Positions 49,366 to 61,597 of a DNA stretch of 64,000 nucleotides are shown piece by piece. The stretch is taken from NCBI GenBank assembly GCA_026419775.2, contig JAOPGA020001010.1, forward strand, positions 1-64,000, in the 5' to 3' direction. Each line of letters opens with the position of its first letter. Positions within the stretch are counted from its first letter, which is position 1. A program made the translations under genes and the position numbers. The DNA is from Acrasis kona. Its lineage: Eukaryota; Heterolobosea; Eutetramitea; Acrasida; Acrasidae. The notes below the pieces were generated by a model that saw only the letters and a program-made list of their open reading frames with translations, did no database searches and was not told where the DNA came from.

Positions 49366-52300
49366 TTACACTTTTGGAAACATTGAATTAGATCTTGGGG
49401 TACTTGATGACGAAATGTTAGGTGCTTGAGTGCTGGATGGCATCTTGAAGTGATGAGAGGATGGTTGTGTCAAGGATGTTTTCGTTTGATTTGTTGTAAA
49501 CAACGAATTTGTTTTTTTACTCTTGATTGTAGGGCCAACCTCTTTTGTATTAAACATCAAACCAGATCCTAAAGGAACCTTTTTAACTTGAAATGCTCCA
49601 TTTCCATATACATCTATAGTAGATGGGATGTTATTGTTTGTGGTTGGGGGCGGTCTACTGGTGTTCATATCACCTGCAGTCATATTTATTACACCATTAT
49701 TAAAAGTATTTGTGTTGGTTGGAGAAGTTATAGTACTCACTCCCGGTCCTCCGCTTGAACTTGTTCTACGTTGATGCTGCATCAACCCGTTTGGTGCACC
49801 AGACACAACACCACTTACTTGAGACTCCCTCACAAGAGTACCAGAAGTCCTGGATATTGATTTTCTACTAGTAGAACTAGCCCTAGTCAAGAACCTATCA
49901 TACTCTCTTTGCTGTTGAGCGACGCTAGTGCTCTTCAAAACAATATCTGCTGTTCTCATATTTGGCTGAGGTACAATAGAAGTTGTCGTCAATAACTGCT
50001 GGTTCAACAGTTGATTACCGGACTGCATCTGAGTGGGAGAGTTGATTACAACATGGGATTGATTATTGTTTATTACATGACTATTTGGGATGTTATTACT
50101 GCCATTATCAAGATTAAGAGCACCCACTCTGGATCTGACATTGTTCGTATTGGTTTGAACGCCGTCAATGTTTCCATTGTGAGGATGATAGTGATGATGT
50201 TGGATGAAGGAATTAAGATTATTGACAATAGCAGAATTGGATAATTGTTGGATTTGCGCCTGTTGCTGCTGCAAAATATACAATTGACTTTGATATTGTT
50301 GCATTTGCTGTTGAGCTTGATTCTGAGAATTATTCATTGCTTGATAGTAATCAGGACTAAACATCATGATGGCTCTCTCCTTTTCTTCGCTCGTTAACTC
50401 TTTATTATCAAGTATCATGACGCTTGGCATGCGGAATGCAGCCGTCATACGATACAATTGTTTCTTGACGATTGGATTGGAGGACAAGTTTAACTCTCTC
50501 AACTTTTTCATGTGAACAAGTTTCTCTAGCTCGTTGAGTTCGGAAATTCTATTATTAGCACAATACAAGCCTTGTAAATTAAACAATGGACGAATTCCAT
50601 CCAATAACCGCAACGGATTATCATCAATGTGGAATTCTACTAGCCCCTGGACATGGACTAAATTTCTCTCTTCTAATGTTCTAATTTTATTTCTTTCTAA
50701 AAATAGTTTTTCGAGAGATGTCAATCCCTCGAGTCCATCCACCTTTGTAAGGTTATTGTTCTTTAAGCTCAGAACCCGAAGACGTTTCAATTTACATAAT
50801 TGTAATCCCACAATGCTATTTATATAATTATTGTCAAGAGTGAGCAATTCCAACATGACCAGCCTTTCGATGACCCTACCAAAGGCAAGACTGGTGGGCG
50901 TATTATTGGCGGTTACATTTGCTTCGATTCTGTTGGAACTCAACCGTAGGCTAGTCAACCAGGTGACATTTTGTAATCCATTAATAGAATGAATTAAATT
51001 ATGTTCAAGATTGAGTTCGCGAAGGCTAACAAACTCCTCCAATTGATTACTCAATGTTTTTAAATTTGAATTGGACAAATTCAAGTTTACAATGGACGCA
51101 AAGTTGACCACTCCGCCCACATCTCCAATCTTATCGACAAGTATATCGCGTGTCATCTTTCCAGCGAACTCGTCCTTCGCCATATTAAGTTCATTCATAT
51201 CGATGCTCACTCCATCCAAAACTTTTAGTTTCTTCAAGTGAAAGATTGTAAACAACCGATAAGTACTGTTGTATTGTTGAGCAGCAGCATGGTTCCACGG
51301 CAAATGTGAATGTGACACATCTATGAAATTCTCATCTTCATAAGACATGTTATTGTTACAAACTGGATTACCGCTCATATCGACGATGATCAGTTTTGGT
51401 AAATTCTTCATGAAGAGAATTTCTTGAATGGAACGAATCCGATTGTTACCAATGTACAATTCCATCAAATTTACTAATTTTTCGATTCCACTCAGGGACT
51501 CGATTTCGTTGTCCTCTAAACTCAGTTGCGATAATCTCGTCAATAAATCCAAATTCTCAAATTTGCACAATTTGTTTTTTCCTAATTCCAATTTACGCAA
51601 ATTGAGCAAACTAGATAAACCCTCTATGCGAGCGATACGATTCGATTCCAAACTCAATTCGTGTAATTTCAACAATTCGTTCAATCCCTCCATTCTTGAA
51701 ATTTCGTTATTTGATAAATTTAGAGATCTCATGTTGACCAATCTTTCCAATCCTTGAATTTGTCGAATGTTTTTTTCGCTCAAATCCAGCTCTACTACAG
51801 TGCTGTGCCAAGAATCTTCTTTGGATTGAATGTGATGGAAGGAACTGTCGTCTATGCTGGAGGACAATATGGAGAGAGATGACATGCTGTTGGAGGACAT
51901 GCTGGACATGCCAGAATTGGTTTTGGCAGCATTTATACACTGAGTGATGAGTGCATCCGATATTTGAGATAGTTTTTCGTGTGCAACTGATTTATCTTTG
52001 GCGGTGATGATCCTGCCATCGAGTTCGGTTAGATTAGGTAATCGTCGGACGCACATGTGACGATAACTCCTTACTTCACACACTGCATTGTTTTTCAGAT
52101 TTAAATGACGCAGAGTGGCGGATAAACCATACTGACGCAGAGTATGAATGTCTTCTAGTTTATAAATCAAATTATTATTGAGTTCCAGTGTGGTCAACTT
52201 GTTGAGACAACTCAACCCTTCAATTTTTTTTATTAAATTAAAACCAAGTTCTAGGCGTTCCAAGTTGACCAACTCATCCAAATTATCAATTTTTTGAATT

Positions 52301-54768
52301 TCATTAAAACTCAACACAAGAGTCTTTAACTTTACAAGAGAATCCAAACATTCAATTTTCCTAATATTATTGCCGTATAAATTCAAATAAGTCAGATTGG
52401 ACATGTCATGAGAGAACGGAGCAATCAAGGATAAGTTTTGCGGGGAAATTACGTTATATTTTTTCCGCTGTTGTAAAATGGGAGGTAGAGCCAAAGTAAC
52501 CAAACAACCGTCCTCAACATCAGGATCATCATCGGACAGGATATGATGAGAAGAAACACAAACATTATAGAATTTATGATAAGCATTAGCATGAGAACGA
52601 GTGTCTATTACATCCACATCGCTAGAAGGAGCCAAATCTCTCAAAATCAAATCGGATGGATCCAAATCACAAAACACTTTTTTAAGACGCGCCATGATGA
52701 TCTACGTTCCTCTCTAGTTCATACTCCACCAAGTACTCGGGCATGATCAATCGATGATCGAATATAAACCAAGTACGTTGCTTCGTATCATCTGGTTTCA
52801 CTCTATATACAGAATCATGATTAGGATACGTCTCTGTGCAAATAGAGCCACCATTTGATGGAGAGGGACTCACGCATGACGAAGATGACGAAGCACCATC
52901 GCTCAAATCTCCGCTATTGACGCTAATTGAATCCCTCGTGCCCTTTCTAGGTGTTTTAGACCTAGTGGAAGTCATGCCGCCAGGACCTGCCCCTTTCTCG
53001 CTCGTAAAACTACCCAAAAAGACTTTTGCAATCAACAAGTTACCTTCGATAGTATCTTCCAAGGAATTTGATGAGTTTTTACTCGCGTATAACATTTTAC
53101 GAAGTCGGGGCACTTCGCATATACTAACGCTGTTGCTAAGTGCTATCGCTGCGTCCATTCCTCTCTTCTTGTAGGAACGTGACGTAGGGAATCCCTCCTC
53201 CATCACATGAAACACGCTCGTTTCTGGATCCAAACTCTCTCCATAAAATAAATATTCCAAACTTCTCTTATAATTGGGATCGGATGTGTCGACCATGCTA
53301 TCTAATTGTTGTTCGAAACGATTTCGAAGTAATCTGTTGTGTATTCTGGTGACCCTTGTTACTCGAAGAGATTTGATGCCGAGGCTGTCGAAATCGTGAG
53401 GGAAGAATCTTGATTTGACGAGATCGACGCAAGAGTGGAACCACACATCCCCTGATTTGCCCTCTTCTAATCGAATGTTACCGCCGGTGTCTAATTCCAC
53501 CATGAGTCGGCTAATGTTCATTTGACTCGTTCTTCTGATCTTGTCGACTAATTCTTCGAATTTGGATTCGATCCTGTCGACTTCCATGTAGCGCTCTTGA
53601 ATGCGTTTTGTCGTCGCTTCGTTCTTGATGCGTAGATCGGATTGGAATTTTTCTGATTCGGAGGAGTTGGCAGGTGCGTTTTCGCCCAAGTAGGCCGGAT
53701 TGGAAGTTTCTTCAATTTCCCTCTCCAATTCTTTTTTCATTCGCAGCAGCACGTTGAGGTTGAGATTGATTTCGTTGATTCGCGAAAACATGTGCTGTTC
53801 TGCTTTCTTTGTGACGTTGGATGAGTTTCGTTTTAATGTTTTGATTCTCATGTTATAATACATCTTCTTTTTTAGAAACGTCGCATCGGCCATATGCCGA
53901 GCTTCTTCGGTTACGAGGTGGGAGTCTAGTAACGTGATGTTGTTGAGGTGGAATAATGTATAAGTTTGATAATTGCACAGACTGCAAATGGGGTTTTCCC
54001 CAAACTCTGGACTTCGTAATGCTAGGTTCCGCAGAGAACGTAATTTGTCTAGTTGAGGTATTTCTTTGAACCGCCCTATACAATTTCCTGCAATGTTCAA
54101 TTCCTCCAAATTCATGTTGTTTTCCAAGCTACTACCGATGGATTCAATGTAATTCTGTCCGAGCCATAGTACCCGTAAGTTTCTCAATCTTTCTAACCCT
54201 GTAATGGTTTTTATCTGTGGAAGTTGTTAAAAATGTGTGATATTCTAATACTTTGTTGTTTGATAGCCATAGTTTTTCTAAACGCGTCAAGTTCGAGAGA
54301 CCCTCAATGTGCGATATTTGGTTGTGATATCTATTACGTTATTGTAAGAATCAACGAGATAAATGTTTTACAGGTATAACTCCTTCAATTTCGTTAGCGA
54401 GCTGAGTCCTTGTATTTTCTTAATATTGTTTTCGTTCAACCACAACTGCTGCAAGTTTTCTAGCTCATCCAATCCTTCTATTTTTTCGATACTTTGATTT
54501 ACGATTGATAGTTTGACGAGATTATTAAAATAAAAAAGTCCCGATAGCTTCGAATAGCGAGTCATGAACATTTCAATCTCAACAATTGTATCTCTCTCGT
54601 GTAGAAATTGCTCTTTTGTTATTCCATTTGCTTTACACTACACAATAATGAACAAACAACACTTTCGATTCATACCAATTCTATCACGGCATTGTCCGTC
54701 GCGAATGCAGCTGTGGCCTTTTTCACGCCATCACTAATGATGCTACTAGTAGGTGTTGAGCCACTCAT
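49366..54768 (-). CDS. LRRC9: LRRC9-like leucine-rich-repeat protein
   Basis: Exons 54768-54676, 54637-54372, 54330-54252 and 54214-52682, then a large frame 52695-49366. The first three introns (38, 41, 37 nt) are certain: they restore the N-terminus IELCKANGITKEQFL and SDS22-type LRRs (LENLQQLWLNENNIKKIQGL). A coiled coil follows (MYYNMRIKTLK) and the mid-domain ending FIFDHRLIMPEYLVEYELE, where animal LRRC9 has the same phrase. The second half carries about 20 more LRRs and a 270-residue Gln/Asn/Ser-rich tail. The two big frames overlap by 14 nt (stop 52682, ATG 52695), so their join is unresolved: an intron, a frameshift or two genes. LRRC9 is conserved in ciliated lineages. Confidence 0.85.
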
Positions 54769-54830
54769 TCATACATTTAGACACAATAGGAAATACGCGC
54801 AACTATGATTTACTCAACCACAAAATTTTA

Positions 54831-57800
54831 TTAAAATTGACTATTCAACTTGTTCAAACTGTTGTTCAGCTCGCTACTGTAAGAAATCTCTCCATTCGCA
54901 ATCTTCTTCAAATACTTTGTGTTGGCCTTTCCAGTCTGTCTCACCAATCCATAAAACATTGAGTCGTGTTTATTTAATAAGGCCTTTGGTGTATCAAACT
55001 CTGCCAGCTCTCCCTTTTCAAGCACCATGATCCTATCGCAGTCAATAATGGTGTTCAATCGATGAGCAATAGTCAATACGGTCCTATCTGCAAATTCTTG
55101 TCTGATGGTTTGTTGGATCAACGCATCCGTTTCTACATCAACGCTCGCCGTAGCTTCGTCAAGCACCAACACTCTGGTCTGGAGCAATATAGCTCTAGCT
55201 AAGCAGAACAATTGACGCTGACCAACGCTAAAGTTCTCTCCATACTCTGTTACGAAATCTTCTAGTCCATTGGGTAACTTATCCACCACATCCTTCATGT
55301 GAGCTCTCTCCAGCGCTTGCCATATTTGTTCATCGTTGTAAACGCCTTCTGGATCCAAATTAAACCTCACCGTTCCGCTGAATAGAACTGGATCTTGTGG
55401 AATGATACTTAGTTTACTACGAAGGTCGTATAAACCAATTTGAGCAGTATCGACCCCATCGATTATGATACTTCCTGTATCAAGTTCCACCAACCGAAAC
55501 AGAGCAGTCATCAACGTGCTCTTACCAGCGCCAGTGCGACCCACCACTCCAATTTTCTCGCTCGCAAAGATTTGAGCGGAGAAATCCACTAAAACGGGAT
55601 CCAAATCACTTCTGTAGCGCAACCCAACTTTTTCAAAAGTGATGTCGCCTCGAAGTGGCCAATCCTCGCTTGGTCTATTGTTGGGAACGATTGGTGCAGC
55701 CTCTTGGTCAATTTCATCACAGTAATACAACACGCGCTCGACAGCATTCATGTTTGATTCGGTCTCGGTGACGCTCCTCACTGCCCAATTGAACACGCCG
55801 GTGATTTGCAGAGCGTAGGTCAGCGTCAATCCGGCAATACCTCCGTTCAAAGTGCTCCTGCCCACCACAGCAAAGATGGCAGCAAAGAAGACTATGAAGC
55901 GACCCACAAATTCCAAACGAACGCCCAACCACCTTTGTGATATGAGTTGGCAATACACTGCCTTGTTGCTCATATCGATTTTTCTACAATTTTCGTTCTG
56001 GAATCGAATTTGTTCATTGTAGGCACGAATGGTACTGACGCCAGATAAAGTCTCACCAAAATAAGCGAACAATGGACTTCTGGCTATACTTCCCAATCGT
56101 TTTAATTCTCTGCTGCTGTGTCTATAGTATTGTTGAATCGTGAAATAAACAATTAGAATGGGAGCCAATGGAATCAAAAAGAAGGGAGTGACAATGGATA
56201 ATAACACCAAAGTACCCAATACTTGAGTAAAACAAGACAAGAAGCTTTTCAGAGTACCAATGAGAGATGAATCGATACTTTCTGTATCTTTCGAGAATCG
56301 ATTGATGATTCTACCGGCTGGAGTGGTATCAAAGAAGCGAGTGGGAGAGTAGACCACTTTTTTGAGTGCTGTTTGATGCAAGTTAGAAGAAGCCCACAAT
56401 CCAACTAAGGAGAATAAAATTTCGCGAATGAATTGTAAGAAGGCGGCACCTAACCCAATGGCCATGTACACTCCAATGTAGAAGGGGACGCCTGGGTTAG
56501 GTTGAATGGAATCTTGTGACCAGTACGCCAACCACCAACTATTGATGATCATCATTGATTGAGTGAAAATGAATCCCACGAGAATCAAAACGACCCAAAA
56601 GTAACCACCTGCGTATCGAATGTAACTCGAATAAATGTTCCATTTCACGTTACCACTCGTACGTTCCTCATCTACCATCAACTGACCTCCTTCCTTCTTT
56701 TTCGGTTCTTGTTTTTGCTCTTGTTGCTTTTCGTCTTGTTTGGCCAAAGATGAAGATTCTTGATTTGGTTTTGGAGATTCCATTTCTTCATCTTCGTCGT
56801 GATGAACGGAGAATTGCTTCATGGTTTCGCTAAATTCACCACCCGATGTGACATGTGAAAATGTTCCTGATTCCGAAATCTCTCCATTCTTGACCACGGT
56901 AACATGGTCGGAATACTTTAGGTATTGCCATTGATGAGTGACCAATATTCTGGTCTTGTCCTTCAACACTCCGTTGATGCATTCGTCAAAGATTGTTTTA
57001 CCCACGTGGGCATCTACGGCGCTCAACACGTCGTCGAATAAATAAGTATCGGCATCGCAATATACGGCTCTTGCAAGTGATATTCTTTGTCGTTGACCTC
57101 CTGATAAATTGATTCCCTTCTCTCCAATCTCTGTTTGATCTCCCGCCGGTAAGATTTCCAAATCACGTTCCAGGCAGCAACACCTGATGGCGGTTTTGTA
57201 CTTCTTTTCGTCGTAAGGTAGACCGAAGGTGATGTTTTCCTTGACGGATCCATTTTGGATCCATGATTGTTGTGGACAGTAGGCAATGTTACGGGTGGAG
57301 ATGCGAGTCGTTCCGCTGGTTTGTGAAATTTCACCAATGATGGCCGAAAGTAAGGTTGACTTGCCGGCTCCTACTAATCCCACGATGCAAGTGAGCGATC
57401 CTCTTTCTACTTTGAAATTAATGTTGCGGAGATTGTCGACGGCGTCCATGTTAATGTTGTCGTCGGTTGATGTTGCTTCTGGTTTGGCGACTCCCCACGA
57501 AAAACTTGCATCTTCAATCACGACTGGCGTTCCAAAGTCATCGAATGTTTCTCTGTCGTTGATTTGATCGGCTTGTAAAAAGTTTGATATTCTTGAAACG
57601 GACACTTTTGATTCTGCGACAAGTGCAATGATGGTTGGGAAGAATGTCATTGGGAATTGAAGCAGATCTATCAAAGGATTAAAATAACAAGAACGATTAA
57701 AGCTTACTAAAGTAGCTTAGTGCAGGAAAGATTACGCTAGCATCAAGGGGGTTGCCCAAACCAGCAAACAAGGCAAAGGTTCCTAAAGAGACGAATAATG

Positions 57801-59020
57801 GTGCCAAAGTCATGATGCTAGAACTAATGGTGTTAACAATCATGGTCTTCTTTATCTGACCCATTTCTAATGAACGTGCATTTGCGGCCCTCTGGATGAA
57901 AGAATTCTCCCACGCGTAGAATTTTATCACTCTGATTCCTTGAAGCAGTTCGTTGATGATCTTGATGCGCTCTCCTGTGAACTTTAACATGGTACGTCTT
58001 AATCTTGCCACCAATCTCGCTACGACTGCTTGTGAGGGAATGGAAATCAACATGACTCCTAAACCAGCCAAGGTCGAAACTCCGACGAGTTGGAATAGAA
58101 AAGCAAGACAAACTGTAATTTGGAAAACTCCACTCCAGAGCATGTGAAGGTAAGTAATAAGCTAGATCTAGTCAGAGAGAAATTTTTTTGAAAAGTACTT
58201 ACGTCACCAATTTTCTGAGAATCAATGGACATGACATTAATAATATCTCCGGTATTCATACTTTGCTTGGCTCGACTTGAGATTCTAAGGGACTTTGAAT
58301 AAATAACATGTCTTAGACCGGTAGTAATCTAATCAAGAAAGTTGTAAAAAATGAAGAGATCATGTTGAAACTTACGTTCATTCCTTGCCTCGTCACAATG
58401 TGGAAGTATTGATGGATCATCAAAAGTCCCACCAAGTTCAATGCCGTCAATCCGAAGACGTAAGCGTATCCATAGTATGTATCTATGGTTGGATCGGATA
58501 CGAATTGAATCAACAACCGTATGAAAACGGGGGAAACTAATTGGATCACGTCATACATCACTTTGATTATACCAGCGAGGTAAAACCTAGTTCCAAAGGC
58601 TCGATGAATGGCCAATAAAAGCGAAGGGTTTTTCTTTTTTAGTTCTTCTTCCCAGTGATGCTCTAAAATTTTTCCAACATTTTTAGCACGATCTTCTTCT
58701 CTTAAATGAAACAAATCACCCATTTCTAACACTTTCTTGTAACCCAGTACAACAAGTGCGTTAAACCACCAAAATGTGATTCTGGAGAAGAAATTTGCAT
58801 CAATTTCGGGTGTCACTTTTTGGTGTTTCTCTTGTATGGCAATTTGATCACCCTCCTCTACACCTTGTGTGAAGTACTCATCTATCCTCCCTGATAAGTG
58901 CATTGGCGACTCGACATCATTCGATGCAGAAGGTACTTCTTTTTGGGCCTCTATAACATTATGTTCAATGAGTTCCAGTGTGTCCGCTTCCACAACTTCA
59001 TGTTCGTCAGTTTCACTCAT
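54831..59020 (-). CDS. ABCC/MRP-type ABC transporter
   Basis: Exons 59020-58376, 58328-58203, 58161-57708 and 57667-54831 (1353 aa), introns 47, 41 and 40 nt. Two six-helix TM domains each precede an ATPase. NBD1 has GLVGAGKSTLLSAI, LSGGQRQRISLARA and YLFDDVLSAVDAH. NBD2 has GRTGAGKSTLMTAL, the MRP-specific FSVGQRQLFCLARA, and VLVLDEATASVD. The Asp after Walker B in NBD1 (FDDVLSAVD) is the usual degenerate site of MRPs. There is no extra N-terminal TMD0, so it is a short MRP (MRP4-like), exporting glutathione conjugates or organic anions. The inter-domain linker is Gln/Lys/Glu-rich. Stop 62 bp from the LRRC9-like start. Confidence 0.94.
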
Positions 59021-59243
59021 TTATGCGGCTTTTGTAAAAGTTGGGGGAAATCATAGAATGATAGATTGATTGCATAAACCGGATGTACCAACTACTTCTG
59101 GATAAAACTGATCCTTTTACTAGTACCCTCAATATTGATCGATAATGATTTGCAGATAGCCCCGTCGCTCCCGACAGTCACTATGATACATGCTTTACAA
59201 CTTCTATTTGCCATCATCCGCTCAACTTTCAAAAAAAAAAGCA

Positions 59244-59372
59244 ATGGAATCAAACCCTAAAATAACTCATGAAGATGAGCCTAATACAGACGCATTCAGC
59301 TACAACAGTAAGAGTACAGCAGATGAAGCAAAGAAAGACATTCAAAATCTCGTCGCGGAGGAAGAAGAGTAA
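59244..59372 (+). CDS. Small acidic hypothetical protein (42 aa)
   Basis: ATG at 59244 preceded by a run of A. An upstream in-frame ATG at 59190 would add 18 less polar residues. The product is rich in Asp, Glu, Asn and Ser, and ends in EEEE. It starts 223 bp upstream of the divergent ABCC gene start. No family is recognised. It could be a genuine microprotein or a chance ORF. Confidence 0.35.
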   Translation: MESNPKITHEDEPNTDAFSYNSKSTADEAKKDIQNLVAEEEE

Positions 59373-59673
59373 TGTGATTATAAATTGAACATTTTATTTT
59401 TATTTTACTTTCATGAATGATTTTAAAATACAAACCTATTCGGTAGAGGTAATATAAATTGCGTGATAAAATCGGGGTAATTCTATCAACACCAATAGCA
59501 CGATATCATGATGAAAATGTGTAGATTAACCATCATACGTAGCTAGATATCAAATGTGATTGAGGTCACAGTTTGTGCTATAAGTTTAAGTAAGAGTGAT
59601 GAAACAGGCAAGATAATTAAATGCATAATGAATTATATAAATAAAGTATTTTTGATAAAATTACTTTATACAA
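59373..59673. other. Flank of the tRNA gene, no gene seen
   Basis: About 300 bp of AT-rich sequence with no ORF or RNA recognised. Confidence 0.5.
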
Positions 59674-59744
59674 GCGTTAATGGTATAGTGGTAGAATGCT
59701 AGCCTTCCAAGCTCGCGACACGGGTTCGATTCCCGTTTAACGCA
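59674..59744 (+). tRNA. tRNA-Gly (UCC)
   Basis: 71 nt. The acceptor stem GCGTTAA pairs with TTAACGC, followed by discriminator A. A-box-like TGGTATAGTGG makes the D-arm. The anticodon loop CTTCCAA gives UCC. The T-arm CGGGTTCGATTCCCG carries a canonical B-box. The anticodon stem CTAGC/GCTCG has one U-C mismatch at its second pair. There is no intron and no encoded CCA. A T-rich stretch (TTTCTTTT) follows as a Pol III terminator. Confidence 0.95.
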
Positions 59745-59766
59745 TTTCTTTTATACTCGCCTCCTT

Positions 59767-59922
59767 TTACTCAAGGAACACTGATATTTGGTACGTTCCA
59801 TTCTCGTTCTCGTACTTTGATGCATGGACACCTAATAACATTTTCTCCCATTTTGCCTTGATCTTCTTCAAAGTGGACGTGCCAAATTCGCTCTTAAAGG
59901 TTGTTAGTTTGAGTTTAGACAT
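59767..59922 (-). CDS. Small hypothetical protein (51 aa)
   Basis: ATG at 59922, stop at 59767. The product begins MSKLKLTTFKSEFGTSTLKK and continues through a Lys/Trp segment (KAKWEKMLL) to GTYQISVFLE. Composition is protein-like and the frame is clean, with no intron needed. It ends 22 bp from the tRNA. It is too short to recognise a family. Confidence 0.4.
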   Translation of the reverse strand: MSKLKLTTFKSEFGTSTLKKIKAKWEKMLLGVHASKYENENGTYQISVFLE

Positions 59923-60387
59923 GATTCTTACTGTCATAGAAAAGTTTTTCCCTTGTTTATTTGTCGGTTATAAAGTAAAGTATAAATTATACATAAACAT
60001 TTAGAACGAAGAATCCTAACGTGAAAAAAATGCATCATATAGGTAGGCGTGCCTTAAAATGTGGTATGAGCATTATGATGAAACCAACATGGACGCAAGA
60101 GAATTATTTTCGACGATTATCGGGTGTGGATGCTTTCTTACTTGTAGTATCTTGAATACCAAGGATTGGATATTATCACATCAATACCAATGTTGAAGCC
60201 TTTGTTAATCTTGAAGGAATGCACCTATCAGCTTCTTATTCCAATTTATAACTCCTTGAAGGGTTTTTAGTCATTTCGCACTTACAATATCGGCTTATGT
60301 CCAAAAAGAACCTTCTAAGTAGATCTCAAGTTCCTTTAAATTGTAAAGCAAAGTCAAAGTTGAAGGAAACAAAAATTTGGAAACAGA
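59923..60387. other. Intergenic, promoter of the PB1-UBA gene
   Basis: No supported gene. Contains the 5' flanks of the small minus ORF and of the gene at 60388. Confidence 0.5.
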
Positions 60388-61515
60388 ATGATACCAGCAC
60401 AATCGTGGCAAAACAGCAACCAACAATATTATTCTCAGCAACATCCCCAAGCAATGCATCCCCAGCAACATCACCAACACCAGCCACATCAACTGCAACC
60501 TCCGCTTCAAAGACAAACGCTACCAAAAACCACAACTCTAGCCAAGCTGTACCTACCCGACAATGAAATCAGAAGAGTGTCATTTGATAATTCCGTTGAC
60601 TATGCACGTATCCTACAGTTAGTTCTCCCATACGTCAATCAAGATTTAAAAGAAAAGGACAAAGTAACCACGAATAGCCTTAAGTTATATTACCTGGACG
60701 ATGAACAAGAGTACGTTCGTTTCGACACTCCACAAGAGTGGGCAGAAGTACTTCCCACACTCACCTTCAACAAAGGCCCCATTAAAATCAAAGTCACCTG
60801 CACTCCTACAAAAGAAGCCAAAAAGGAAAAATCACCATCAAGGAAGAAGGAAAAGAAATCTCAAGCAAAAGACAAGGACAACAGCGACGATAGCGATGTC
60901 GAATTGGTACCCGTAGGTGCCCCACTTAAAAATTTTTCGTTAGTCCCACCACCATCTCAACTACCAGTCAAGTCCCCACCTGAGCCCATCACCAGTCCAT
61001 CTGAGCAAAAGGCCATCTATGATAAATTCAGAAGCAGTCACCACGAGTTGTTGGCACAAGCACCCAAAAGAGTTGATTCCCCATCATTACAATCCTCGCA
61101 AAACATTCCAAGTTCAGTACCAGTGTTCCCCGCACATCATTACTCGATGAGCATCGATCAAAAATTCGCACCACAGGTCTCACAGCCCATTTTCAAACAA
61201 GTAACATCGAGCACCAATCAATTACCATCTGCACCTCAATCTGTTTATTTTTCTGAATTAAGAGAGTTGGAGGGATTAGGTTTTAATGATTACGCAAGAA
61301 ATGAATCATTGTTGAGGAAGCATAATGGAAATGTAAAGGCAGTCTTGGAAGAGATTAACGGCGCAAGATCTTCACAACCACAACGTACTTTTGATTTGGA
61401 AAAGAGCTTGAAGGAGTTGAACGACATGGGATTTGTCGAAACTGAAACCAACCGAACGTTATTATTAAAGTACAAGGGAGACTTGAGCGCTGTAATTAAT
61501 GAATTGATGTCATAA
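60388..61515 (+). CDS. PB1 plus tandem UBA protein (ubiquitin/autophagy adaptor type)
   Basis: 375 aa from the ATG at 60388. A Gln/His-rich N-terminus (1-45) is followed by a PB1 domain (about 48-138): LAKLYLPDNEIRRVSF at the start and the acidic OPCA motif LYYLDDEQEYVRFDTPQEW, so it is a type I or I/II PB1. A Lys/Ser/Pro-rich linker contains an acidic DNSDDSDVELV. Two UBA domains end the protein: LRELEGLGFNDYARNESLLRK..NVKAVLEE and LKELNDMGFVETETNRTLLL..LSAVINELM. PB1 with UBA is the layout of p62/NBR1-like cargo receptors and of ubiquitin shuttles. No ZZ or NBR1 domain is seen, so it is an adaptor of uncertain route. Confidence 0.85.
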   Translation: MIPAQSWQNSNQQYYSQQHPQAMHPQQHHQHQPHQLQPPLQRQTLPKTTTLAKLYLPDNEIRRVSFDNSVDYARILQLVLPYVNQDLKEKDKVTTNSLKLYYLDDEQEYVRFDTPQEWAEVLPTLTFNKGPIKIKVTCTPTKEAKKEKSPSRKKEKKSQAKDKDNSDDSDVELVPVGAPLKNFSLVPPPSQLPVKSPPEPITSPSEQKAIYDKFRSSHHELLAQAPKRVDSPSLQSSQNIPSSVPVFPAHHYSMSIDQKFAPQVSQPIFKQVTSSTNQLPSAPQSVYFSELRELEGLGFNDYARNESLLRKHNGNVKAVLEEINGARSSQPQRTFDLEKSLKELNDMGFVETETNRTLLLKYKGDLSAVINELMS

Positions 61516-61597
61516 ATTTTTTTATTGAAATGTGTTCTTGTTTGTGATTGTGGTTGTCTTTGTTTTTTTAACTTTTTTATTTTTAAATACTTGTCAA

